From: Isoetes taiwanensis
Taxonomy: Eukaryota; Streptophyta; Lycopodiopsida; Isoetales; Isoetaceae
Direction of reading: 5' to 3'
Assembly (NCBI GenBank): GCA_021234155.1
Contig: JAJEKV010000059.1
Span: forward strand, 62,001-126,000
Length of the DNA: 64,000 nt
Shown: one piece after another, positions 1-11,179 of the stretch
How the letters are laid out: the number at the start of each line of letters is the position of its first letter
How positions within the stretch are numbered: position 1 is the stretch's first letter
Position numbers and translations under genes: made by a program
Notes under the pieces: generated by a model
Databases searched by the model: none
Told to the model about the DNA's origin: nothing
What the model saw: only the letters and a program-made list of their open reading frames with translations

Positions 1-3000
1 TGAATGTTGGATGTATTATGTTGTGGACAGTACGGAGATGTTCGAAGCTTGTAGCACCTGGTATGTTACTTAGGAGGAGGCGTAGGTAGAACCTTTCTCC
101 TTCGTTTGGATTGGAGAAGTACATGCGTCCAATTGTTGGCATGCGTTGATGGTTTTCTCTTGCTGTCCAAGTTTTACTGGCTTTTTGCCAAGTATATGAT
201 GATGGGAAATCTTGGTATAGAAGGTGGCGTGTGTCCTGTATTTCAGCATTTTTTTGGAAGTATCTTGTGAGTGTTGTGTGTGTGCCTCGTTGGAATGTGC
301 TGTTAAGGTCGTCAGCGTCTCTAAAGTGGAGGACGTTCTGGTTAGGTAGATGTATGGCGAGTCTGACAACATGGGGTTCTTGTTCTTGTAAATCGTAGGA
401 TAGTACTCTCCATGAAGCCTCTATTGCGGAGAAGTATCTAGCGTTTAGGTAGTGGGCGATTTCATCTTGGTTTGTTCCTACAGGAGTTCTATTTATTGGG
501 AGGTTTTGGTATTCTAAGGTTGCTGAGATCATGTCTGGACCTTTGTATATGTATTTGTACAGGTATTTGATCGATTGGATGTGGGCGCATATTTCTACAT
601 TGATATGGCATTTAAAGTATGAAGAAAGCCATGTATTGTGTGGTACAACCCATCTGTTGTCAATACGATGTCCATTGCGTATTATATGTCGTCCATTATC
701 GCGGCGTCTGTATTTGACTTGGCCTTGGTGCAGAGTGGTTTCATTTTGGAATTCCTTTGGATAATGCTTTGTGCATCTTCCATCCTTCATGCATGGTGAT
801 GATGGATTTAAAGCTCCGCATGGTCCGTGTATCATGCTATTTGTGACAATATTGTATAGCTCTGGGTTTATGTGCGGGTCTGGGATTTCTGCAGAGACAA
901 CTTTGTCATAATCTGCGGCAGTTTGTGGTTTGTCACTGTGATGAACGATTAGGAGTAGGTGCGCATGTGGGAGGCCTCGCTTTTGGAATTCTATCACGTA
1001 GACTTTTCCGATTATTGTGCCTAGGATTTGTTTGTTTATCAATAAAGTTAATAGTTCCCTGAGTTTCATTTGGAATACGCGTGCGATAAGGTCAGGTCGG
1101 TCAGATGGTGTTTGTCTTTGGAGCAGTTCTCTTGTGATTTCTATCCAGTTTGGGTTTGCGGTCATGGTAATGAAGTAATCTGGTTTACCTAGTGTTCGTA
1201 CGATTGCCATTGCGTCATGGTATAGTTGGTTTGTATGTCTTGGCGAGCCAATATGGCTTGATGGGAGGATGACACGGCGTCCTATATTTGATGCTGTGGT
1301 TGCTGGTTGGCCGATTGCATCCTCTATGCCTTGGCGTATTTCACATCGGAATCTTTGTTGATTCATTCTGACATAGGTGAGTCGGGCTTGCTCTATTTTT
1401 GCAAAGGCAGTGCATATGTATTCTTGGAATAATCGCCCAGCATGATGGATGGGAGAAATGTGGTGTAGATGTGCGTGTATATGGTAGCTATAAAATTGGA
1501 GGGCCGTAACATTTCTTTGGGTTTGGTTTTGTTGAAGTGCTGTCTGTGGAATGTTGATATGCCAACCATCTGTTCCATATGGGAAGATCAAGACAAAGTG
1601 TAAAGGATCATACGATGCATGGCATTCATTTATGGATTGAAGTGTGCCATCTCTTGAGTGTAGAATGATGTTTTGATGGCCTACTATAGGGTCTGCCTCA
1701 TTTGGCATGAGTATTGCGATTTCATTGGATGTAGGCGCATTGTATTGTCTATTTCTTGCATCTGGAGTAGCTGGTGATTGGATGCGTAGTCTGATATCTA
1801 TAGCTGGATGAGTGCGGATGATGTCTGCTGTGGTACGTATAGCATGTGCAAATGGGTTGTTAAGATTGATTAGTTGCTGGAGGTCACGAAGTGTGTCTCT
1901 TCTAAGGTCATGTACATAATCTTGTCTCGTATCTAGTTGTTGTTCCTCATTGTCCAAGATATATATTTGCGCGTACATTGGTTGGCTGTCTGGTTGAGAT
2001 TGTAGTGTGCCCATAATGTGCGACATTCGACCATTGACTCTTAGTGTGTATGGGCCGCCTGGCATGTTAGTAATCCGATGATCTGTCTTGATGGCTAGGG
2101 ATCCAAAAGCTAGTGCGTTGTTGTATTTTCTAATATTCTGTCGGAAATCTCTACTTTCTGCTCCTGGAGATGTGTATAGGTATAGTAGCAGAGGTGGTGG
2201 TGCTGGCATCAACGGGAGGTTGATTTTGCCGTTGTAGCAACATTTCGATGATTGTTCAATTGGCCATAGGAGGGCGTTACAATGTGGGCATGTGGTTTGC
2301 ATGGTGCCAAGGTCATGTGGGGATGGAATTGTTGCTGTCCATGCTATTTTGCGAGTATCTGGGGTGCTTTGATTTTGGTGTTGGGTTTGAGACGCTACTC
2401 CATCATTTGCTGTATTTGTATGCACTGTTCTAGCAAGTCTTCTAGCTGCTCTTAGTGTTACTATTGATGTAGGTAGGTTTGTTGTTGCGTTGGTGTCAGG
2501 TATCTGTGTTATAAGCAGCGGAGGGAGTTGTGGAATGTCTGGAGTTGATGGATTTCGAGCATTGCGTCTTGCCTGTCTGCAAGAGTAACTGTGTGCTTGT
2601 TGTCGATGGGTTTCATTAGTTGAAGTGGTTGGTTCGAGTGTGTATGGAGTAGGTGGATCATGGAATGTAGTGGCATATAGCAACGGTGGTTCTTGGGAGG
2701 ACGATGGGGCAAATTGGTCAATGAGCACTGGTGTAAGTAGGTTCTGTATATTGTTCGCAGCAGGTGTCTCTGTTGAAACTGCTGTGGTTAGATCTTGAGC
2801 GTGTGGATTTGTTGGCTTTTGAGTAGTTCGTCGAGCAGTTCGTCTTGCGTCTCTACAGGACGTAATCTGGTTTTCTTGGGCTTGGCCATGATCAGCTGGC
2901 ATTTGTGTTGTTGGTGCTCTTGGAAAGAGGGGCTGCATAGCAGGGAAATGTTGAGAGATGTTGTAGGCTGTGAATGTTGGTTGTTGAGAGGACGATGGTG

Positions 3001-3147
3001 CAAATTGGTCAATGCGCATTCTTTTTGAGTTGGATGGACCTCCCTCTGTCTCTTGTTGTCTCTGCATTGCGGTAGCAGTCTGGTTTGTACGATGGTTTTT
3101 GCTCCTAGGAACAATTGAGCTGGTTGTATGAACTGTTTGCAGGAACT
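1..3147 (-). CDS. Helitron Rep/helicase, N-terminal part (runs off the left edge)
   Basis: This is the rolling-circle replication initiator of an autonomous Helitron, which nicks and transfers the transposon strand. One frame was read on the minus strand from about 3147 to base 1 with no stop seen. The first in-frame ATG is at 3067. A likely splice acceptor (TCTTTCAG) lies just upstream at 3148-3150, so earlier exons are possible. The N-terminal ~220 residues are Gln/Pro/Ser rich with a repeated DQFAPSSSQ motif. A Cys module follows (CPHCNALLWP, then KCCYNGK) near 2230-2300. The catalytic Rep region shows DYFITMTANPNW (about 1150-1190), the HUH motif in GLPHAHLLLI (946-972), HGPCG and SPCM (about 780-830), and the two-tyrosine motif KYLYKYIYKG (about 541-570). 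The last residues, GATSFEHLRTVHN, normally precede the helicase domain, which lies outside the window. The frame looks intact. An RPA-like gene lies upstream on the same strand. Confidence 0.93.
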
Positions 3148-4071
3148 CTGAAAGAGGACAGAATAATATGGTTCAGTATATTGGATTGTTTGAATGTGTG
3201 GAAGAGTTTAAGAGGTGTCAAGGATAATATGAAGCCTCGGATGGCTAAGGCGTAGAATATTGGCTTTAAATGGATGGAATTTACTGGGTAAATGTCATAT
3301 TATAAGGAAATTCTGTAGCTGTGATATAACGTTGCAACTCTTGCAAAGTTTCCTATGCGACGGGAGGAATAACTTAACTCATCATAAATTTGCCTGGATC
3401 CAAGAAGAACGTAGTGGATGTAGGATGTTTAACCTAGCTATTCAAAACTCTCAGATACGTATAACGTAGATACTAAAAGTGAAGGATCGGGCAATTCATT
3501 AAAGCCGAACGATATTCTGGCTGCAATCGTTTCGAAATATATGAATAGACATACAATTTTACAATTTGAGACTATGAAGTAGGAAGCGAAATGAACATAT
3601 TTAAAGCAGAAAAGAAATATGCAAGTATAGAATGTGACCTCTGGGTTAGGTTGTTCGAATCGCTTGTTGATTTGCGTCGTGTGAATGCTACCAGATTTTA
3701 TGTTGTTGTTGTAATTTTCCTGCAGTTTGAAGATACTGTAGGTATTAGACGGAAGATACAGTTTGTTAGCACAAAATGGACTGGATTTGCTAAGTGTAGA
3801 CATTGCTATTGCTATAGTCTATATCTGTTTATAGAAGACTTTGTAGAAACATGATTATAAGAAAGAATAATAGAAAGAAGACGGATTTTATCAAAGTAAT
3901 ATTTATAAAATATTTTGTAGAAACAACATGAACAATCTGAACTACACTATCCTAACTTTCTTTAATTTTAGAATACTTCATATACATATGTTGCTTTTGT
4001 AGCGGAACTAATTTCTATAGGAACACCAGAAGGACCATGCAAAAAGGAAAGAGGTAGAGGAACATTTATTA

Positions 4072-5334
4072 TTTACTCATTGAGCTACATTATTATTTAC
4101 TCATTGACCTGCCAAAGTTAGAGTCTGTTGGCGATTTGTAACCATTGCAAAGCTCTATTGGAAACTTTGTATTCTGGAATCTCATGATCTACCTAGCTAT
4201 CTAAGTAATAAAAGAGATGATTGCAGGTTTTACTCACTGAGCTACATTATTATTTACTCACTGACCTGCCAAAGTTAGAGTGTCTTGGCGATTTGTAACC
4301 ATTGGAAAGCTCTATTGGAAACTTTGTATTCTGGAATCTCATGATCTACCTGGCTATCTAAGTAATAAAAGACATCGCATTTGCATCTGCTGTAACCTGT
4401 GGCATTTCAACCATGAAGATGAGCCATAGTAATCCACATATGGACATGGAAAACAGAGAACCTATTTGTGATGATAAGAAAAGCACTGATTTATGGTAAA
4501 AAAATGAGGTAGAAATGCATGTATACAGGGAAAATGATAAAGAATAGCAAGTATTTTGTTCTTAACCGGCTCTGCCTCTGACCCAAATCCTCAAAACATT
4601 TTATAAACTATAACATCTATGCTCACGATAAAAAGAGGTCTCTGGATGCATGGGTTCACAGAACATACCTATTTAGAATATAAAATGATGCTCATTCCAG
4701 GGATTTCTTCCTGCCAAAAGAAAGATGCAGATAACAACAAAAGAACCTGGGTATCCACGACATCACAGCAAAAATTAATCTGTATCTACGATTTATAGCT
4801 CTGGCATTTTGCCCAAATGTATACAGCTTAAATTCCATATCCTATATGCATTTAGCACTGGAAAAATGCTTCAGATGCAAACATATATAGATAATATCTT
4901 TTACATATTTTTTGCCTACCCGGCTTGCATAATGAATTTGTAACGTCGCATTTGCATCTGCTGTAACCTGTGGCATTTCAACCATGAAGATGAGCCATAG
5001 TAATCCACATATGGACATGGAAAACAGAGAACCTATTTGTGATGATAAGAAAAGCACTGATTTATGGTAAAAAAATGAGGTAGAAATGCATGTATACAGG
5101 GAAAATGATAAAGAATAGCAAGTATTTTGTTCTTAACTGGCTCTGCCTCTGACCCAAATCCTCAAAACATTTTATAAACTATAACATCTATGCTCACGAT
5201 AAAAAGAGGTCTCTGGATGCATGGGTTCACAGAACATACCTATTTAGAATATAAAATGATGCTCATTCCAGGGATTTCTTCCTGCCAAAAGAAAGATGTA
5301 GATAACAACAAAAGAACCTGGGTATCCACGACAT
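4072..5334. repeat. Local duplications between Helitron Rep and RPA genes
   Basis: Two sets of direct repeats are visible. A ~157-bp unit beginning TTTACTCA (4072) is repeated from 4229. A 389-bp unit at 4375-4763 recurs at 4946-5334 (offset 571 bp) with very few differences. No convincing coding sequence was seen between 3.15 and 7.69 kb. This is the spacer or intronic region inside the left-hand Helitron, and the repeats look like recent segmental duplications. Confidence 0.8.
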
Positions 5335-5640
5335 AAATGATGCGACCAAAGTAGAGTTGCAGCCAGACTTCCTGCTAAATAAAAATTCCCGCCGTTACCA
5401 TCACTTAGCAATTTCATCTACAAAGGAAAACAATGGAGTGTGCTTCCTAAACAGTAGCACCTCATGGAGGCATCGTAATGTTTTTGTGAGAAGCGAGTGT
5501 TTGTTAATTGTTGAAGCTAATTGTTCAGAACTAATTAATGCATAATAAACAAAGTACAAAGTTCCAGTTCATGGATTGTTGCCAGGTTTTCAAAAGTTGG
5601 ATTATTTGTCGAGAAGATATTCTGGGAGGAGGTGGAGAAG

Positions 5641-6915
5641 TTACTGGATGAATATAAGAGTGAGCCAAGGAAAACCAAGTAGGCAGAGAATCTACATTTA
5701 CTGGATGAATATAAGAGTGAGCCAAGGAAAACCAAGCAGGCAGAGAATCTACATTTTCAGGGAAACGAAGTACGCAGAGAATTTACAGCTGCTTGTGGCT
5801 ATTTCGTAGATAGAAATAGCTTAGTTGTATTGTTGTTTATCCAATTGTGCGGGAAAGTCATCTTAGAAAATTTGAGTTTACCTGTACTCATACAACCCTT
5901 GAGCATGCACTGCATGCTGGCTAACTGAAAATTTTCATAATCATAACTGTATGTTCAGTCAAGTTGTTTGCATCATGGTGGTAATGTGCCATAGCATCAA
6001 CTTTTATCATGTCCTAGGGCGCAAGAACTCAACAGAACTTATTTCAAAGTTGAAACTCTGACTCAAGAGTAGGAGTGGCACTGCCAAATCTATGGAATAT
6101 GGTGGCAGCAAATCAGACTGATGGCTTTTTGACCCTAGTAGATGATGGTGGCAATGGATATAAAAGCCTATCATCTTCTTGGATTTTCTAGAAGGGCAGT
6201 CACCAGAACAGTCAACAGTGCTACTGGAAGTCTTCTCACATCTGGCACGTTCCTCAAGCTACAGGATGGTTATTTTGATGGTTTAGACAATGATGCACAT
6301 AATCAATCTTTCGTAGATAGAAATATCTTAGTTGTATTGTTGTTTAGCCAATTGTGCGGGAACCCTTGAGCATGCACTGCATGCTGGCTAACTGAAAATT
6401 TTCATAATCATAACTGTATCTTCAGTCAACTTCTTTGCATGATGGTGATAATGTGCGTCCTCAAGGACCACTGATTTCGCAGTTGGTCAGAATGCATTTC
6501 TTCAAAGTACTTAAGTTTATAGGATGTAACAGCTGATGGCGCAAGGGAAGAATTCAACAGAACTTATTTCAAATTTGAAAGTCTGACTCAAAAGTAGGAG
6601 TGGCACTGCCAAATGTATGAAATATGGTGGCAGCAAATCAGACTGGTGGCTATTTGAATAATTGCTTTTTGACCCTAGTAGATGATGGTGGCAATGGATA
6701 TAAAAGCCTATCATGTTCTTGGATTTTCTAGAAGGTTTAATGCATTATGCACACTGCCATACACAACGGTCGCCCGAGCGATTACTCTTGGAAGCCTTCT
6801 CACATCCGCACGCGCCTCAAGCTTCTGGGATGGTTATTTTGATGGTTTAGACAATGGAGAAACTAATAGTCAATTCGCCAGTTGTGGCTCATTGAATCTA
6901 ACATGTCAACAATGA
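5641..6915. repeat. Further direct repeats in the Helitron spacer
   Basis: A ~57-bp unit (GGATGAATATAAGAGTGAGCC) occurs twice back to back at about 5641-5757. A longer, more diverged unit follows: GATGATGGTGGCAATGGAT at about 6141 recurs at about 6681, and TTGTATTGTTGTTTA with the flanking GAGCATGCACTGCATGCTGG recurs with an offset near 500 bp. The short reading frames here are by-products of the repeats. No gene was recognised. Confidence 0.65.
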
Positions 6916-7687
6916 TGCACATAATTAATCTTTCTCACTTGATAATAAATTTAATGTTTATGTTGTATCCTTGAGGATTTTAGCTGAATTGCTACAATAT
7001 TTTACTTTTGTTATGAAGATGGCTATGGCTGTGGCGAATGCAAAGCCTAAGTGCATGCTTGGTCGAAGCACAATATTGCACTTAACATTTTTGCGTACAG
7101 TGCAATGAAGATCCTCACCACTAAGTACAGCTTCAAGATCTTCGAATTTACTGCAATCTAGAACATCGAATCTCACAAAAACAGAGGTATTTTAATTACT
7201 TTTTAACAGTTATTCTTTGCCTCATTCATCCACATGTATTCATCAATAGTGATAAGTATGCTAATCATAGTAAGGATCTATATGTACAGTAGAAGTTAGA
7301 AATTAATATTTGCTGTAGAAGTGAGGCATACCTCTGGAATGCAAGAAACCCAAAACTGAAATGGAAAGCAAGTCCTTCTGCTAACTGAGTGTTATTGTTG
7401 CTGCAAGAATAGAAGGGATTCATCAAACTTGCCATGCACATGCAAAGCTGTAATTCTGCTATTCACGTTTCATTCAACAGATCTGGCTTCAATTCTCGAG
7501 ATTCAAAAGAGGATAATAATACTAACACTGATGGACTATCTTTGATGAAGAAACTTATTTACAATGTTGCTAATATGTACAGCACTCACTAATCAAACTT
7601 ATTTACAATGTTGCTAATATGTACAGCACTCACTAATCCAGACCATGATGAGACAAATTCACAATTAGCTAATAATTACAATCAAGT

Positions 7688-9242
7688 TTACGACAACTTC
7701 TGTATTGCGGCCAGCAACTGCACACATCCCATTGAATAATTCACCTCGTCCACTTTTTCAACAATGTACCTGTTTCTCTCCACATCATTATATGTTTCTT
7801 CCTTTATTTTGATTCTGAATAGCAAGGTTTTAAAGAAGGATCCCTGCACAATCTTATTGAACTTTTTAATGTCTGTAAGCTTCCAAACATCCATTTGCTT
7901 TGCTGTACAACCAAATAGCTGCTCACCTATGTCTTGAAAAGCTGTCACCCATAAGCTTCCAGTGTGGTCTGATAGCTGCAGTGAAATCACATACCTGTAA
8001 GAGCACTCTTTCACACGGACATTACAACTACTACAATGCCACAACCCATCTTCTGTAGCTGTCACCTTCTTGAAACATTGACGGTTCCCACATTTCAATG
8101 GGCATGCTGCATAATACAATACATCATGCTTCATATTGATTATGGTTCCCTTTAACTCAACTAACATCGGCTTCTCCACATCTCTAAGCGCTGCTTCGGA
8201 TAGCTCAGACACAAATTTCAGAGAATCACCTATAGTTAAAGGTTGCGAAGACATCGTCAGAGAAATAGAAACACTCTTTTTTCCTTCTTTCACAAACCAT
8301 GCTCTCAGGGCCCTAGCCTCTGGAATAAAAGGGTTTATTTGGACCTGGCTTGATTGAAGAGTGACTAAAGATCTAGTTGCATAATCGCTCACCCTCGCCC
8401 CCCTTATTGCAACAACAGGCTCCCTATTCGCACGCATAGCCTCTTCAATTTCACATTTCCCTCTCCTCGAAATGACACCCCCACATAGTAATTTCAATTT
8501 GCTTACCAGATACATCTTTCATATGGATAATCCTACGATCAACGGGGCTTCCGTTCTTTCGATGCACACGTGATGCCTCCTCTACTGCACTGATAACACC
8601 AATCACATCCACTATAGAATCCTTTTCCTTGAATTCTAAGTCTGCAATGGATACAAATTTATACAAATGATGGACAATATTCTTATCATCATCACATTCT
8701 TCAACTATCGAAGCATCTTGCAAATATAATTCCCATGCATGACTCAACTGATTAAAGATCTTATTTGCTGGCTTCAACATGCCTCTCGATATATTGAAAA
8801 CCTTACCGATTCGGATATGCTTATCAAATTTTACGGCAAGGGCATTAAAACATACCACTCTAATCTCAGATGATTCAAAATCAATCACGTCAAAATGGAA
8901 TAGACTTCCAGCCGTCCTGGACGAAGCGAACTTCTTCAGAGACACCCTCGCTGTCACTCTACATTTAATCTTCCAATTAAAGAGGTAAGGACTTAAACTA
9001 CGAATAGGAACAATCCCAGACTCTCTACTACTTGAAAATGAACATGGAACATCAGAGCATGGAGAATCACATGGAACAGTAGAGGGCACATTAGAAGGAA
9101 CATCAGAACTGGGAAAATTACATGGAACAGAAGATGGCACATTAGAAGAACATGAACCATCGAATCCACCAGAACATGGAACCTCAGAGCATATGGCATC
9201 GGATACAGAAGAACAGGAACTACCAGCCATTCCAAAACCCAA
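7688..9242 (-). pseudogene. Helitron-borne RPA1-like protein, frameshifted
   Basis: This resembles the large subunit of replication protein A, a single-stranded DNA binding protein often carried by plant Helitrons. It runs on the minus strand in two overlapping frames, 9242-8451 then 8515-7688. The first has a Ser/Cys/Pro-rich leader (repeated VPSxVP), then OB folds A and B (IPIRSLSPYLFNWKIKCRVT; later IVDVIGVISAVEEASRV and KQIEITMWG). The second covers the end of fold B and fold C, with a zinc ribbon (CPLKCGNRQC, then WHCSSC) and a normal C-terminus (VNYSMGCVQLLAAIQKLS). The two frames join near 8462-8475 by one extra base, next to a G run in TGTGGGGGTG and a GGGAAA. No plausible intron fixes this, so this copy is probably broken, or the assembly has an indel. 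It lies upstream of the Helitron Rep gene on the same strand, so both probably belong to one element. Confidence 0.85.
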
Positions 9243-9249
9243 AAACTAT

Positions 9250-10300
9250 CTAACAAACACTAAACACTAACCTGGAATCTGAAGCTATCATGCCACCAGC
9301 TGCGACGTCTGCTTTTATCCAATCGCCCACTCCAAATCCACATCCACGATTCAATTGCATGGCAAGAAGCGGACACCTAGAACCTCCAACTTGCAATCTC
9401 GGATAGAAATCGGTCATCATGGAAGCACCGTGCATGCAGGGAAACCATAAACCCTGGAATAATGTCCAAGACCATTGCTCTCGATTTCTGAACAACCGTA
9501 AAATATTCCGGGCATCAGAAAAAACAATAATCTTAGGAAATCAAGCAAAAAAAAATTCCAAAAAACTTTTCTGCCACACCGGAAACTTTCAAATTAACAA
9601 GATGGATATGCATGCTTTGTGAATGTGGTGTGGTATGGTGGTAATAAGACGTGGTTTAATATATTGTTATATATACGTGGTTTTTAGAATGCTAAAATAG
9701 CATGACTTATTGATGTGATAAATTTATATGGTTCTCCTTGTGTTTACATGTCATAGGTCATGATTGTTTAATGGCCTAAAGCCTTGCATGTTTATGCATC
9801 AAACCCGTAATGCTTTTAGTATGGGACGATGGTTTAGTAAGTTTTTTATGGAGTGGTTAAAGGTCATAAATCACTAGTGTTTTATTTTTGAAAGCAAATT
9901 AAGATACTTTATATAATAACACCATATAATTTTATTTTATTTTCTTTAACTTGTAGTGGTTTCTTTGTTCAAACCCTTCATAATTGGTGTGTTATCTGAA
10001 GCATATATCACTACCGTCTTGTTTTCCAAAGCCTAGGTGTATATGACTAGTGGTTTCTAAAAGATAGTCCCAAATTCCATAAGCTTGCAAGATCAAAAAT
10101 AATAAAAACAAATAAATCAAAGCCATGAGGATTTGAACCCCATTTTAACCATATATATATTGTGCATTATACCCAAAGTGGATAATTTAGTCATGCACTA
10201 AATCACTTTCTTCATATCTGACTTATCCTCCGCACATTTTATTCAAAAAAAATGACCTACGATAATTTATTAAATAAAAAACTACTTGTATATGTATACA
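9250..10300. other. No gene seen; AT-rich Helitron flank
   Basis: The first part (9250-9620) may be the 5' leader of the RPA gene, but the open frame on the minus strand at 9250-9495 resembles nothing I know. From 9640 to 10240 the DNA is AT-rich, with recurring GTGGTTT/AAACCA words and no coding sign. I could not find the 5' TC end of the left-hand Helitron here. Confidence 0.4.
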
Positions 10301-10307
10301 AGCAGAC

Positions 10308-11117
10308 CTGCTCTGCCGGAAGGAGCAAGAATTTCGACTGCAGGACCACTTCCTATAATAGGAGGGGCTCGGATGAACACAGCATGAAAGCTTGGACGAC
10401 CACCTTCAGTTGCTTCCAATGCAGGCACAAAAAGCTCCGTCTCAAAGCTATTAATCTGAAAAAGAGCTGGTTAATTAATGCTGCAAGACAACATACTCGA
10501 AAATGTTAATAACACCAGAAATGCAATAGGCTTCTACAGATCTAAGATGCAAAATAATGGAAAAATTAATGTTTGCAAGCCAAAACATGTGCTTAGAATG
10601 AAATGAACTCCTAGGTATTTAATCCATTTTGACTAAGAGGAACTAAAACATCAACCTGCCTCCTAAAAGCTCCTGACCTCCAGCTTTCTGTCCTGCATAG
10701 TACGATGAGCAAACCAGCTGAGAACTTACTCACCAACAGCTCTATCTGCAAGGACTATAAGCCCTGCACATGTACCCCATATAGGCTTTCCTAGTTTTGT
10801 GAATTTTCTAAGCGCAGGAAACTGCAAAACAGTACATGATAAATACTCCAGAGGCTCAGTTCTCTTTTACTGATGTTACGGCACCTGCTCTATATTGCGG
10901 GATTATTATGAACAACATAACTCCTGGTTTGAAGTCCATAGTCTTTAATGACGGTGGGCATTTACTGAAAAGTTATCAACTAAACTTACGATATTGTAAC
11001 TTTCTGCAAGTTTGGCCATTGTGGTACTTTCGCCACCAGGAATGATTAGACCAGAGAGACCTTCTAGTTGTTCAGGCTTCCGGACTTCAGTGGCATCCAT
11101 TCCAAGTTTATTAAGAG
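10308..11117 (-). pseudogene. PDX2: PDX2 (pyridoxal 5'-phosphate synthase glutaminase) fragment, three exons
   Basis: PDX2 is the class I glutaminase that feeds ammonia to PDX1 in vitamin B6 synthesis. Three consecutive exons are visible on the minus strand with proper splice sites. 11117-10990 gives KPEQLEGLSGLIIPGGESTT. 10821-10734 gives [20 protein letters not shown] and includes the catalytic Cys. 10455-10308 gives INSFETELFVPALEATEGG and then FHAVFIRAPP. The normal N-terminal exon is reduced to a doubtful scrap near 11210. The last exons, with the catalytic His-Pro-Glu region (FHPEL in the family), are missing from the DNA to the left. Introns are kept, so it was copied as DNA rather than from mRNA. 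It is probably a captured or duplicated fragment, consistent with nearby Helitrons, though no Helitron end was located around it. Confidence 0.87.
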
Positions 11118-11179
11118 CTGCAAAAAATATTCTAGAGGTAAACCAAGGACCCAATACAGATCTAAAGCACAAAGAAATC

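Noticed and set aside
4140-4336. TATTCTGGAAT at 4150 and 4327 as further copies of the methyltransferase-element motif
   Set aside because: The motif is incomplete on one side and the two sites are one sequence duplicated locally.
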